Source: Ureibacillus sinduriensis BLB-1 = JCM 15800 (lineage in GTDB: Bacteria; Bacillota; Bacilli; Bacillales_A; Planococcaceae). Taken from it: 42,102 nt of DNA. Positions 16,258 through 24,890 of this stretch are shown here, piece by piece. The notes under the pieces are model-generated. The model was not told the DNA's origin and did no database searches. It saw only the letters and a list, made by a program, of their open reading frames with translations. Each line of letters begins with the position of its first letter. Positions within the stretch are counted from its first letter, which is position 1. The position numbers and the translations under genes are program-made. The stretch spans positions 1-42,102 of the forward strand of contig NZ_JPVO01000031.1 in the NCBI RefSeq assembly GCF_000772955.1, written 5' to 3'.

Positions 16258-17454
16258 ATGACAAATCGTCGACTGTTTACATCAGAAAGTGTAACAGAGG
16301 GGCATCCAGATAAAATTTGTGACCAAATTTCTGATGCGATTTTAGATGCAATTTTACGTGAAGATCCAAATGCTCGAGTAGCTTGTGAAACAACTGTGAC
16401 AACGGGGTTGGTTCTAGTTGCAGGGGAAATTACCACTTCAACATATGTAGATATTAAAGGAATTGTACGTGATACTGTGGCAGAGATTGGCTACACTCGT
16501 GGAAAATATGGTTTCGATGCAGAAAATTTGGCGGTATTAGTAGCTATTGGTGAACAGTCTCCAGACATCGCATTAGGAGTGGACCAAGCACTGGAAGCGC
16601 GTGAAGGTTCAATGACTGATGCGGATATTGAGGCTATTGGAGCGGGAGACCAAGGTTTGATGTTCGGTTTTGCGTGTAACGAAACACCGGAACTTATGCC
16701 GCTTCCTATAAGTCTTGCGCATCGATTGGCGAGACGCCTTACGGAAGTGCGGAAATCGAATGAACTTTCTTATTTGCGTCCGGACGGCAAAACACAAGTA
16801 ACAATTGAATATGATGAAAGAAACCAGCCGGTTCGTGTGGATACGATTGTTATATCCACTCAACACGATGAAGAGGTTACAATAGAGCAAATTCAAGAGG
16901 ATATAAAAGAAAAAGTCATTAATGAAGTGGTTCCGGCAAACTTGATCGATGCAGGCACAAAGTACTTTATTAACCCAACCGGCCGTTTTGTGATTGGTGG
17001 TCCAAAAGGTGATGCAGGGCTTACAGGTCGTAAAATTATTGTTGATACTTATGGTGGCTATGCCCGCCACGGTGGCGGAGCATTCTCTGGTAAGGATGCT
17101 ACAAAAGTAGACCGCTCAGCTGCCTATGCCGCAAGATACGTAGCAAAAAATATCGTTGCTGCGGGTCTGGCACAGCGTGCTGAAGTTCAACTAGCTTATG
17201 CAATCGGCGTTGCACGACCTGTTTCAATTTCCATTGACACGTTTGGAACGGGCATTGTGAAAGAAGAGCAATTGGTGGAGTGGGTAAGCGAATTATTCGA
17301 CCTACGCCCTGCAGGCATTATTAAAATGCTAGATTTGCGCAGACCGATCTATAAACAAACAGCAGCTTATGGACACTTTGGCCGTACTGATCTAGATGTT
17401 CCATGGGAAAATACAGATATTGCTGGACAATTAAAAGCAAAAGCCGGTCTCTGA
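16258..17454 (+). CDS. metK: S-adenosylmethionine synthetase
   Basis: The 398-residue enzyme makes SAM from methionine and ATP, releasing phosphate and diphosphate. Family signatures are GHPDK near the N terminus (His16, Asp18), the [12 protein letters not shown] hexapeptide region (about 128-139), the phosphate-binding loop GGGAFSGKD (about 273-281) with [14 protein letters not shown] after it, and the C-terminal [14 protein letters not shown] lies 8 bases before ATG 16258. It is controlled by the upstream S-box and ends with its own strong terminator, so it is a single-gene transcript. Confidence 0.98.
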   Translation: MTNRRLFTSESVTEGHPDKICDQISDAILDAILREDPNARVACETTVTTGLVLVAGEITTSTYVDIKGIVRDTVAEIGYTRGKYGFDAENLAVLVAIGEQSPDIALGVDQALEAREGSMTDADIEAIGAGDQGLMFGFACNETPELMPLPISLAHRLARRLTEVRKSNELSYLRPDGKTQVTIEYDERNQPVRVDTIVISTQHDEEVTIEQIQEDIKEKVINEVVPANLIDAGTKYFINPTGRFVIGGPKGDAGLTGRKIIVDTYGGYARHGGGAFSGKDATKVDRSAAYAARYVAKNIVAAGLAQRAEVQLAYAIGVARPVSISIDTFGTGIVKEEQLVEWVSELFDLRPAGIIKMLDLRRPIYKQTAAYGHFGRTDLDVPWENTDIAGQLKAKAGL

Positions 17455-17505
17455 TGATTCCGGTCACTTCAAAATAATTGGCAAACTTGCTTATTGCTGA
17501 TAATA

Positions 17506-17546
17506 AAAACGTGCAGAAAAATGAATATTTTTCTGCACGTTTTTTG
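17506..17546 (+). terminator. Terminator of metK
   Basis: AAAACGTGCAGAAAAAT and ATTTTTCTGCACGTTTT form a 17-base perfect stem with a four-base loop and a T-run. Confidence 0.95.
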
Positions 17547-17559
17547 TTATTCCCCAAGG

Positions 17560-17727
17560 TACTAATACTGCTACCAGGCTTCCTTTAAGCATGCAAATTA
17601 CCAAGTGTCTACTTTGCCATAAGAGGGGCATTCAACATCACCGTAATTCGGTAACTATGCAACCGCATTTATAGCCATCTAGAAAACACGTAGGAAAACA
17701 GATGTATTTCCTTACGTGTTTTTTATT
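17560..17727 (+). other. Structured intergenic segment ending in a terminator (candidate RNA)
   Basis: No gene is visible. Nested helices can be drawn: ACCG-taatt-CGGT inside GCAT/ATGC (about 17628-17660), within an outer ATAA/TTAT pairing (about 17618-17675). A strong terminator-like hairpin follows: AAAACACGTAGGAAA with TTTCCTTACGTGTTTT and T-rich sequence to 17727. The metK terminator lies upstream, so this would need its own promoter, which I did not find. It does not match a riboswitch consensus I know. A small RNA, a leader or a decayed gene are all possible. Confidence 0.35.
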
Positions 17728-17928
17728 TTATCTTTTAGGGAAGTGAAAGGTAACTTAGTAGAAAACCGAAAATACAAACTGATCTTTAAGGTTTGTTTAA
17801 GGTTTGTCACGAATAATGAGGTTCATGAGCGCAAGCTTTCGACTAGAGCCATTATTGCAGGCCAAGCATCTAGAGGTTGCTGATTGGTTTTTTGTAGAGT
17901 AGTAGATTAGAATTGTGAGGTCTTGAAG
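17728..17928 (+). other. Acyltransferase upstream region with direct repeat and hairpin
   Basis: TTTAAGGTTTG occurs twice in tandem near 17782-17803. AATAATG (about 17813) and CATTATT (about 17851) can pair. CCAAGCA...TGC...TTGG (about 17862-17888), followed by T6, resembles an intrinsic terminator just 40 bases before the gene. The arrangement looks like a regulated leader, but no known aptamer is recognised. Confidence 0.3.
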
Positions 17929-19029
17929 ATGATACAAAAAGAAAGATTAAATGAAATAACCATTGTACGAGCGATAGCGATCCTTGGGGTGCTTTTGGTT
18001 CATTCAACTTCATTTATTACGGTTGAATTACCGACAGCGAGCAGAAGCTATGCCTTTTACAACTTTTTAAATACTTTTTTCAAATATGGGACGCCAACGT
18101 TTATATTCTTAAGCAGCTTTGTTTTATTTTATAATTATACAAACCGTGAAATAACAAAAAAAATGCTATTTAACTTTTATAAGAAGCGATTTGTATTTGT
18201 GGTCATCCCGTACCTTATTTTTTCCATCATTTATTTTGCCTTAACCGTACACCTTTATTACGATTATGGATTATTGGAAGCCATGATTATATTCACAAAA
18301 AAAGTATTAACAGGGAAGGCGTACACACATCTATACTTTGTTTTTATAAGTATACAATTTTATCTAATCTTTCCTCTGGTTCTTTTTTTGGTCCAAAAGT
18401 ATAAATGGGTTTCAAGATATTCATTGTTAATAGGACTGGTAATCCAATGGACGTTTGTTTTGTTGAATCATTTTTACTTCAATATTACATTTAAAGGAAG
18501 TATTTCCCTTTCTTATATGTCCTATTATTTTTTGGGCATATACCTAGGCGTATATCTTGAACAGTTCAAAACATTTTTGAACACAAATAAAAGATATATA
18601 CTGAGCGCTTTGTGGCTCGTCTCGGGGTTTTATTATGTATATGCAATGTATCTGACAAGGGAAGGTCTGGCGACATATGATTCGATGGTTTATGAATTGT
18701 TATGGAATGCGTTTACGTATTTTGCCGCAATATTTTACTTTGGCTTCGCGTTTATTATCTATGAAAAAATAAATAGTAAAATAAGAGAAGTCCTTCTCTA
18801 CCTTGGTGATATTTCCTTTGGCGTGTATTTGATCCATCCATTGTTTTTATTATTTTACCGAATGATCCCGGTCTCAATAGAAAGCCCGTGGTATCACTTG
18901 TTTAATTTAGGTTTATTTTTATCGGGGCTCGTTTTTTCCATCGTTGCAGTCGAAGTGCTCACACGGAACTTTAGATATTCCTGGGTTCTATTTGGAACGG
19001 TCAGAAATAGGGCAGCAAGCCAAAACTAA
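17929..19029 (+). CDS. Membrane acyltransferase, acyltransferase-3 family
   Basis: The 366-residue protein has about ten transmembrane helices and the acyltransferase-3 N-terminal signature: Arg14 and His25 in the first helix (VRAIAILGVLLVHS). It ends in the usual VYLIHPLFLLFY segment with a conserved histidine and proline. Members O-acylate sugars or peptidoglycan/teichoic or exopolysaccharide units at the membrane; the acceptor cannot be predicted here. I chose ATG 17929 because GTGAGG lies 8 bases upstream; a TTG two codons earlier is less likely. It stands alone, is AT-rich like many cell-surface genes, and follows a structured leader. It is not in the B. subtilis metK neighbourhood as I recall it. 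Confidence 0.88.
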   Translation: MIQKERLNEITIVRAIAILGVLLVHSTSFITVELPTASRSYAFYNFLNTFFKYGTPTFIFLSSFVLFYNYTNREITKKMLFNFYKKRFVFVVIPYLIFSIIYFALTVHLYYDYGLLEAMIIFTKKVLTGKAYTHLYFVFISIQFYLIFPLVLFLVQKYKWVSRYSLLIGLVIQWTFVLLNHFYFNITFKGSISLSYMSYYFLGIYLGVYLEQFKTFLNTNKRYILSALWLVSGFYYVYAMYLTREGLATYDSMVYELLWNAFTYFAAIFYFGFAFIIYEKINSKIREVLLYLGDISFGVYLIHPLFLLFYRMIPVSIESPWYHLFNLGLFLSGLVFSIVAVEVLTRNFRYSWVLFGTVRNRAASQN

Positions 19030-19033
19030 TAGT

Positions 19034-19093
19034 AAAAAAACACTTTCGATTCCAAGAGTACTGTTTTCGCAGTCTAAATCGAAGGTGTTTTTA
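19034..19093 (+). terminator. Terminator between the acyltransferase and a convergent gene
   Basis: AAAACACTTTCGATT pairs with AATCGAAGGTGTTTTT around a long loop that itself contains ACTG/CAGT pairing. It can serve both strands. Confidence 0.75.
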
Positions 19094-19099
19094 ATTTGG

Positions 19100-19654
19100 T
19101 TAACTAATCCCAATAAATGGGATGCTATATAATTGAAGCTTGGTGTAGATTCTACTTTTAGCGGCAGTATCCAAAGAACCTGTTGCCTTAAAACGAAAAG
19201 CGTAGCCATCACTAAAAGTGAAAATAAAATGTTCATCCGCCACTGATTCACCGTCGGGATAAATATGCCTTGCATCCGATAATTCGGACCATGAGTAGAT
19301 TACTTTACTGCCAAATAGAGGGTTGTACTCAATATAGTTTTCATTTAAGTAAACATAATGACTTAATCCAGTTGAATAGATAGCAAAAAAACTTATTAAA
19401 GAAATGATGATAATGTAAATTTTTTTTATGAGATTTTTTACGAAATAAAGGATCAGCAATGCACAGAAAGCGATGAAAAATGCTATTGAGTACATCAGTA
19501 AACTTTTACCAAATGAAATGAAAGCAATTTTATTAGGATCGTCAAATACTATAACTGACACTACAGCGGGTGTTAATAATACAATGAACGGCGCAATAAC
19601 AATGACAAGAATAGCCAACACCCAATAGAGGCTTCTTCTTTCAAATGGTTCCAT
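19100..19654 (-). CDS. Hypothetical membrane protein
   Basis: I do not recognise the family. The 184-residue protein has three predicted transmembrane helices (about 9-35, 48-70 and 76-95) and then a soluble domain of about 85 residues. That domain has alternating strands (YIEYNPLFGSKVIYSWSEL, FIFTFSDGYAFRF) resembling bacterial PH-like modules. The last segment is basic and helical. AAGGAG lies 6 bases before ATG 19654. It is monocistronic and convergent with the acyltransferase, sharing its terminator. Nothing in the sequence suggests a substrate or partner. Confidence 0.75.
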   Translation of the reverse strand: MEPFERRSLYWVLAILVIVIAPFIVLLTPAVVSVIVFDDPNKIAFISFGKSLLMYSIAFFIAFCALLILYFVKNLIKKIYIIIISLISFFAIYSTGLSHYVYLNENYIEYNPLFGSKVIYSWSELSDARHIYPDGESVADEHFIFTFSDGYAFRFKATGSLDTAAKSRIYTKLQLYSIPFIGIS

Positions 19655-19780
19655 TTCATTCTCCTTTGTTTACGTAAATAAGTAGAGCTATTGGAAATCA
19701 TCAAAAAGTCAGGAAAGAGCTGGAGGCGCTATACCCATGATGGAAGCATGGGTAATTACAGTTTCTATTAATCTATGAGT

Positions 19781-20293
19781 TTACTTTTGAATTGATTTGT
19801 AAATTTGTCCTTTTTCTACATACTCCCGAATGATACGATCCATATCTTCGCGATCTGCAACTGTGACCTCCCGTACAACCTTCGCAGGTCTTCCCATCGC
19901 CAAGGAGTTCGGAGGGATTTTTTTCCCTGGAGGCACTAAACTGCCTGCACCAATAAATGCCCCTTCCCCGATTTCGGCCCCATCCAAAATGATTGAACCC
20001 ATCCCGATCAACGCTCTTTTTCGAATGACGCATCCATGTAAAGTGACTTGGTGTCCAATAGTTGCTTCGTCTTCAATAATGACGGGGTTGTTCGGACTTT
20101 GGTGGATGCAGCTTAGGTCCTGTATACTGCATCGTTTACCGATAACTGTTGGAGCCACATCGCCACGAATGACAGTATTGAACCATATTGTAGATTCTTC
20201 ACCAATTGTCACATCCCCTGTAACTACAGCATTATCTGCAATATAAACAGATGGGTCTATTTTAGGATTTTTGTCTTTAAAAGGGTAAATCAT
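19781..20293 (-). CDS. ytoA: Gamma-carbonic-anhydrase-like protein (YtoA)
   Basis: The 170-residue protein is a left-handed beta-helix built of hexapeptide repeats (for example VIEDEATIGHQVTLHG, ALIGMGSIILDGAEIGEGAFIG). The three zinc-ligand histidines of gamma carbonic anhydrases are present: His64 (CIHQS), His81 (GHQV) and His86 (TLHGC). Trimers place zinc at subunit interfaces. Whether YtoA-type proteins hydrate CO2 is not settled; some act only as metal-binding or acyl-transfer proteins. I chose ATG 20293 because GAGGAG lies 7 bases upstream; a TTG at 20308 would read through that site. It is divergent from ytpA, as in B. subtilis. Confidence 0.9.
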   Translation of the reverse strand: MIYPFKDKNPKIDPSVYIADNAVVTGDVTIGEESTIWFNTVIRGDVAPTVIGKRCSIQDLSCIHQSPNNPVIIEDEATIGHQVTLHGCVIRKRALIGMGSIILDGAEIGEGAFIGAGSLVPPGKKIPPNSLAMGRPAKVVREVTVADREDMDRIIREYVEKGQIYKSIQK

Positions 20294-20376
20294 CGTAAAT
20301 CTCCTCAATTCTTTAGTATGATATAGTATAGCGTATCAAATTAGGACGAGAATGAAAAATTATTGTAGTAGTGGTG

Positions 20377-20393
20377 CCCATCTCTAGGATGGG
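20377..20393 (+). other. Hairpin immediately upstream of the ytpA ribosome site
   Basis: CCCATC (20377-20382) and GATGGG (20388-20393) pair perfectly around TCTAG and end just before the AGGAGGG ribosome site. This could stabilise the transcript's 5' end or tune translation. Confidence 0.35.
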
Positions 20394-20407
20394 TAGGAGG
20401 GTCAGGT

Positions 20408-21211
20408 ATGTGGAAATGGGAAGCAGAGGGACAAGCAAAGGCGGTTGTCGTTCTATTGCATAGTGCATTCGAGCATCATCAATGGTATGCATGGTTGATC
20501 GAGAAGCTCCGAACAGAAGGCTTTACAATCGTCATGGGAGATTTACCAGGGCACGGCAAGAACTCGAAATATGGGAAGATACATGATGAAGATTTGAATG
20601 AGTATTCGGAGTTCATCAAGAAACTGATGCAAAATGCATTATTGTATCAATTGCCGGTCTTTATAATGGGACATGGTCTGGGTGCAACATTGGCGATTAA
20701 CTACTTGAGGAAAAATAAAGTGGAATGCGCAGGATTGATCCTTACATCGCCTTGGCTAAGCCTTAAAAAAACAACAAACCTTTTTACAAACGCGATTACA
20801 AGTTTGGGGCCGCTTGCTTCGAATAAGAAAATTTCGTTAAAGTTCGATAAGAAGATGCTAACAAGAAATAATGATGGGTATCAAGAGTTGGTGGATAATA
20901 CGCCTTATCATTCCAATGTAACTGTAGGTTGGTATAAGGAAGTTTTGAACCTTATGAAAATTATTATGGCAGAACAAGAAAATCATTTAACACTGCCCAT
21001 TTTGCTGGTAGCGTCAAAGCAAGATAAAATTACGGACTCTTCTGCCGGGCGTAGATGGCTCTTCAAACAAAAGTCGGCAGAATTGCAATATAAAGAGTGG
21101 CCATATAGTTATCATAATTTATTCCACGATAACGAAAGAGAAGAAATATTTATATATTGCAGAGATTTCATGAATAATGTATTGAGATCACTCGGTTATA
21201 TAATTAAATGA
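20408..21211 (+). CDS. ytpA: YtpA-like alpha/beta hydrolase lacking the nucleophilic serine
   Basis: The 267-residue protein has the monoglyceride-lipase/lysophospholipase fold. Family segments are visible: VVVLLHSAFEHHQWYAWL near the N terminus, VMGDLPGHG (42-50), and late acid and base residues Asp206 (SKQDKIT) and His236 (SYHNLF). The nucleophile elbow reads G-H-Gly90-L-G where the family has GHSxG, so the serine is missing; the oxyanion HG is also HS. The codon is GGT, with no frameshift nearby. The gene is otherwise intact, with an AGGAGGG ribosome site and terminator, and sits beside ytoA as in B. subtilis. In B. subtilis YtpA is a lysophospholipase linked to bacilysocin. Here it is probably catalytically inactive, or uses a different residue. 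Confidence 0.85.
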   Translation: MWKWEAEGQAKAVVVLLHSAFEHHQWYAWLIEKLRTEGFTIVMGDLPGHGKNSKYGKIHDEDLNEYSEFIKKLMQNALLYQLPVFIMGHGLGATLAINYLRKNKVECAGLILTSPWLSLKKTTNLFTNAITSLGPLASNKKISLKFDKKMLTRNNDGYQELVDNTPYHSNVTVGWYKEVLNLMKIIMAEQENHLTLPILLVASKQDKITDSSAGRRWLFKQKSAELQYKEWPYSYHNLFHDNEREEIFIYCRDFMNNVLRSLGYIIK

Positions 21212-21218
21212 TATTTTA

Positions 21219-21256
21219 CAAAATACCCAGATTCATGTAACTGGGTATTTTTTTAT
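21219..21256 (+). terminator. Terminator of ytpA
   Basis: AAATACCCAG and CTGGGTATTT pair around a ten-base loop and are followed by T-rich sequence. Confidence 0.9.
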
Positions 21257-21331
21257 TTTAAAATAATAATTAGTAAACTATAAAAATATAATTTACAAAA
21301 AATATTGAATAACTTAAATTTATGTAATATA

Positions 21332-21360
21332 TTGAATTTTATAACAATAGATTATACATA
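21332..21360 (+). promoter_or_regulatory. Possible promoter of the AGCS symporter gene
   Basis: TTGAAT (21332-21337) lies 15 bases from TATACA (21353-21358) or 17 bases from TACATA (21355-21360), in a very AT-rich gap. Another TTGAAT occurs at 21305-21310. Confidence 0.35.
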
Positions 21361-21377
21361 AAAAAAGAGGTGGGTAA

Positions 21378-22880
21378 ATGGAAGGATTCGTAACGGCATT
21401 AAATGACTTTTTTTGGGGCCCGTGGTTTATCTATGGAATACTGATCGTGGGAATTATGTTTTCCATCATTACAAGATTTTTGCAAGTGCGCCATATCAAG
21501 GAAATGATTGTATTAATGTTTAAAGGGGAAAAATCCGAAAAGGGTATTTCATCTTTCCAGGCGATGTCTATCGCACTATCTGGGCGTGTCGGGACTGGTA
21601 ATATTGCAGGTACTGCTACAGCTATAGGGTTCGGAGGTCCCGGGGCAGTATTTTGGATGTGGGCAATTGCCTTCATAGGAGCTGCAACAGCTTATGTGGA
21701 ATCAACTTTGGCTCAGATTTACAAAGAAGAAAAAGAAACAGAATATCGCGGTGGTCCTGCCTTTTATATCGAAAAAGGGATGGGGCAAAAATGGTTTGCC
21801 GTTATTTTTGCGGTAGCCGCTTTAATCGCAATGCTGGTGCTGATGCCAGGGGTACAATCTAACGCCATTGCGGGTGCAGTCGAGAGTGCATTTGGTATTG
21901 AAACGTGGATTACTGGATTAATTATTGCTATTTTACTAGGTATTATCATTATTGGTGGAGTTAGATGGATTGCTAATGCAGCACAAATAATCGTTCCATT
22001 TATGGCAATTGCCTATATATTGATGGCGATTATCATTATCGTAATGAATATATCTGAAGTACCAAGTGTTATTGGACTTATTTTTTCAAGTGCTTTTGGG
22101 GCACAGGAATTATTCGGCGGACTAATTGGATCCGCGATTGCTTGGGGAGTAAAACGTGGGATTTATTCCAATGAGGCAGGGCAAGGTACTGGTGCACACC
22201 CAGCAGCTGCAGCAGAAGTTTCCCACCCTGCAAAGCAAGGATTGGTGCAGGCGGCCTCTGTTTATATTGATACTTTACTAGTTTGTTCAGCTACGGCATT
22301 TATGATTCTATTTACAGGAATGTATAATGTGCATGATGAAAAGGCGGCTGATCCTTCAACTACATTCGTTCAAGTCGGTGATTTCAATTCAGGCGAGTTG
22401 ACAGGTGAAGAACAAATCACATTCGCGAAAAGTATAGAAGCAGGAGCCGCTTATACCCAATACGCAGTTGATTCTGCTTTACCGGGCTTTGGAGCGCCAT
22501 TTGTGGCAATTGCTTTATTCTTCTTCGCATTTACAACAATCATGGCCTACTATTATATTGCGGAAACAAATGTTTCCTATCTTTTCTCAGGAACTTACGA
22601 AAAAATAGGTATATGGATAGCAAAGATTGCCATCCTAGTCGCTGCATTCTATGGTACGGTCAGAACATCAAGCATAGCTTGGGCAATGGGAGATGTTGGA
22701 TTAGGCTTGATGGTTTGGATTAATGTCATTGCCATCATCATCATAATGAAGCCGGCGATTGTAGCGTTAAAAGACTATGAGCAACAGAAGAAGGAAGGAA
22801 AAGACCCGATTTTCGATCCTATCAAGTTGGGCATTAAAAACGCAACATTCTGGGAAAAATATAATAAAGACAAAAAATAA
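21378..22880 (+). CDS. Sodium:alanine/glycine symporter, AGCS family
   Basis: The 500-residue protein has about eleven transmembrane helices and the full AGCS pattern. It has FQAMSIALSGRVGTGNIAGTATAI (Na+/substrate site in TM1-2, about 55-80), the family loop AVFWMWAIAFIGAATAYVESTLAQ, YRGGPAFYIEKG, IYSNEAGQGTGAHPAAAA, and the PGFGAPFVAIALFFFAFTT signature near residue 370. It should import alanine or a related amino acid with Na+. Paralogues differ in substrate (the B. subtilis AlsT is reported for glutamine), so I give no symbol. GAGGTGGG precedes ATG 21378. It is monocistronic and convergent with ytqB, with a shared terminator. Confidence 0.92.
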   Translation: MEGFVTALNDFFWGPWFIYGILIVGIMFSIITRFLQVRHIKEMIVLMFKGEKSEKGISSFQAMSIALSGRVGTGNIAGTATAIGFGGPGAVFWMWAIAFIGAATAYVESTLAQIYKEEKETEYRGGPAFYIEKGMGQKWFAVIFAVAALIAMLVLMPGVQSNAIAGAVESAFGIETWITGLIIAILLGIIIIGGVRWIANAAQIIVPFMAIAYILMAIIIIVMNISEVPSVIGLIFSSAFGAQELFGGLIGSAIAWGVKRGIYSNEAGQGTGAHPAAAAEVSHPAKQGLVQAASVYIDTLLVCSATAFMILFTGMYNVHDEKAADPSTTFVQVGDFNSGELTGEEQITFAKSIEAGAAYTQYAVDSALPGFGAPFVAIALFFFAFTTIMAYYYIAETNVSYLFSGTYEKIGIWIAKIAILVAAFYGTVRTSSIAWAMGDVGLGLMVWINVIAIIIIMKPAIVALKDYEQQKKEGKDPIFDPIKLGIKNATFWEKYNKDKK

Positions 22881-22883
22881 AAT

Positions 22884-22927
22884 TAAGCGTGAAGTAAACG
22901 ACAAATCGTTTTGCTTCACGCTTTTCT
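22884..22927 (+). terminator. Bidirectional terminator between the symporter and ytqB
   Basis: AAGCGTGAAG and GCTTCACGCTT enclose a second stem AAACGA / TCGTTT. T-rich sequence lies on both sides. Confidence 0.9.
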
Positions 22928-23505
22928 TATTTTACTGGTTGAAATGGCTTCACTTTTTCGAGTGCAACGATAAATGGAGGGTTATTCTGTTGATTAATAA
23001 ATTCGTACCTTAAAACATGGACAAACTTTTGAGGGAGGGAACTTACGTATCGCAGTACTTCATCACGTTCCTCTTTGCCGCCGGCATGTCCATGATAGAC
23101 TACCAGTACAATGATGCCTCCAACTTTTAACAGCTGCAGCAGTTGTTCAATGGCCATAATCGTGGTATTTCCTTTCGTTACGATTGAATGGTCGGCACCC
23201 GGCAAATACCCTAGATTGAAGATGGCACCCGCAACTTCCCCGTGCACATGTTTTGCTACGTTTTCATGACCATCTAGAAGGACGGTTGCATTTGTGGCAT
23301 TGTGTTCGGCAAGGTGGTCCAAGGTTGCTTCGACAGCTTGCTGCTGTACATCAAATGCATAAACATGCCCAGCTTCTCCAACGAGTTGAGATAAAAATAA
23401 AGTATCATGCCCATTTCCTGCAGTACCATCAACAGCTACCTCTCCTTTTTCTATTGAATGCATAAGGAGGGTTTGAGCATATTGTAAAACCCTTTGAAGT
23501 TTCAT
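22927..23505 (-). CDS. ytqB: Class I SAM-dependent methyltransferase YtqB (MnmM, tRNA wobble uridine)
   Basis: The 192-residue Rossmann-fold methyltransferase has the SAM-binding motif AVDGTAGNGHDTLFL (24-38), an acidic strand end VYAFDVQ (48-53) and the family-specific NLGYLPG (97-103). A C-terminal NPPFIVALEKV follows. It has recently been named MnmM and methylates the 5-aminomethyl group of tRNA wobble uridine in B. subtilis (from memory). It lies 46 bases after ytqA, without a terminator, so both form one operon. A GGGGGG-type ribosome site precedes ATG 23505. Confidence 0.9.
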   Translation of the reverse strand: MKLQRVLQYAQTLLMHSIEKGEVAVDGTAGNGHDTLFLSQLVGEAGHVYAFDVQQQAVEATLDHLAEHNATNATVLLDGHENVAKHVHGEVAGAIFNLGYLPGADHSIVTKGNTTIMAIEQLLQLLKVGGIIVLVVYHGHAGGKEERDEVLRYVSSLPQKFVHVLRYEFINQQNNPPFIVALEKVKPFQPVK

Positions 23506-23551
23506 ATTTATTCACGCCCCCCAAAAATTTGCGCATAGTTGTTTGTTTGAT

Positions 23552-24514
23552 TTACACGAATTCACTTGAAAAAGGAACATATAATTTTCCTTGCCAGCTG
23601 CCCCTGCGTTCAAGCTCCGCATCGATTCCATTCAGCACTTCCCATTTGTTCACACTCCACATCGGGCCGATCATTAAATCGATTGGACCGTCCCCGGTAA
23701 TACGGTGGACAATCATCTCAGGCGGAATAATCTCCAATTGATCGGCTACCAATTGAATGTACTGATCTTTTTCTAGGAACTCCAACATCCCTTTTTCGTA
23801 TTGCTTGACGAGTGGTGTTCCTTTCAATAGATGGAGAAGGTGGATTTTGATTCCTTGAACGTCAAGTTTCGCAACTTCTCGGGCAGTTTCCATCATCATA
23901 TCGTAGTCTTCCAGCGGCAAACCGTTTATGATATGTGTACAAACACGGATATTATGTTTGCGGAGTTTTTCCACACCTTCCACGTAAGTTGCGTAATCAT
24001 GGGCACGGTTGATTAAGTTCGCCGTTTTTTCGTGGACAGTTTGCAGACCGAGCTCCACCCATAAGTAGGTTCTTTCATTTAATTCGGCCAAATATTCAAC
24101 TACATCGTCCGGCAAACAATCCGGTCGGGTCGCAATACTTAAACCCATAACTCCTTCGCAAGCAAGGGCGGCTTCAAATTTTTCTTTTAACACTTCGAGT
24201 GGCGCGTGTGTGTTTGTATATGCCTGGAAGTAGGCCATGGTCATTCCGTCTTTCCATTTGTGCTGCATTTTTTCCTTGATTTTTTCAAACTGAACCGGGA
24301 TTGTATCCACGCGATCTCCGGCAAAGTCGCCGCTTCCCGCTGCACTGCAAAAAGTACAACCACCGAATGCGACTGTACCATCACGGTTTGGGCAATCAAA
24401 GCCTGCATCCAGTGCCACTTTATAAACTTTTTTGCCAAATTCATCCCTTAAATAGCGATTCCATGTATAATAACGTTTCCCATCAGACGGGAAAGGAAAT
24501 AGTTGTTCCGACAT
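23552..24514 (-). CDS. ytqA: Radical SAM protein YtqA, TIGR01212 family
   Basis: The 320-residue protein carries an Fe4S4 cluster motif of the Elp3-like kind, C-x11-C-x2-C (Cys41, Cys53, Cys56; CPNRDG to GGCTFC). Radical-SAM beta-barrel segments follow: FQAYTNTHAPLEVLKEKF, GLSIATRPDCLPDDVVEYL, WVELGLQTVHEKT and HIINGLPLED. The link to ytqB agrees with a proposed role in making the wobble-uridine side chain (named MnmL in recent work, from memory). AGAGGAG precedes ATG 24514 by about 9 bases. The order ytqA-ytqB before leuS is the B. subtilis arrangement. Confidence 0.92.
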   Translation of the reverse strand: MSEQLFPFPSDGKRYYTWNRYLRDEFGKKVYKVALDAGFDCPNRDGTVAFGGCTFCSAAGSGDFAGDRVDTIPVQFEKIKEKMQHKWKDGMTMAYFQAYTNTHAPLEVLKEKFEAALACEGVMGLSIATRPDCLPDDVVEYLAELNERTYLWVELGLQTVHEKTANLINRAHDYATYVEGVEKLRKHNIRVCTHIINGLPLEDYDMMMETAREVAKLDVQGIKIHLLHLLKGTPLVKQYEKGMLEFLEKDQYIQLVADQLEIIPPEMIVHRITGDGPIDLMIGPMWSVNKWEVLNGIDAELERRGSWQGKLYVPFSSEFV

Positions 24515-24890
24515 TTGCTTTCACTCCTCTAACAAATCATTCTACCATGAAACAAGACTTGTGGCACTTGAACAAATCCCACCTTTGCTGTAATTCTTAT
24601 GAAATTGTTAATTGGCTTGTTAATGTTTAAACAATTTTAATTTTTTGGTTATTTCTGGTTCTATTGATTTTTAAAATCTTTTACTTGTACTATTGAAAAA
24701 AGGGAACTACTATTATTTGTTGGCACATATGAAAGTTAGACCTTTTTTGCATAAGTGCGGCAAAGGCTTATCTCTAACATTAGAAGATTCTTTTTAAAAA
24801 AATTATTAAGTGCAATTAAAAATATATTCAACAAGAAGAACATCAGCCTATGCGGGGTGTTTCTACTAGTTTTGATGGAGGAGTATGGGA
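24515..24890 (+). other. Divergent intergenic region between ytqA and yttB
   Basis: No gene is visible. AAATTGTT (24602-24609) pairs with AACAATTT (24630-24637) and is followed by TAATTTTTT, which resembles a terminator although no plus-strand gene precedes it. The rest is AT-rich, with no promoter that I would defend on either strand. Confidence 0.4.

Noticed and set aside
16198..16314. Upstream 38-codon reading frame overlapping metK
   Set aside because: Its ribosome site is weak, it runs through the metK ribosome site, and its product has no recognisable character.
17590..17700. Cyclic di-GMP riboswitch upstream of the acyltransferase
   Set aside because: The conserved core of class I (for example GACGCAAAGC) is absent on both strands, and I could not fit class II.
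17782..17803. CRISPR-like or satellite repeat
   Set aside because: There are only two adjacent 11-base copies with no spacers; no CRISPR array or cas gene is present in the window.
18988..19275. Extra minus-strand gene between the acyltransferase and the membrane protein
   Set aside because: It overlaps the coding end of both genes and their shared terminator and has no ribosome site.
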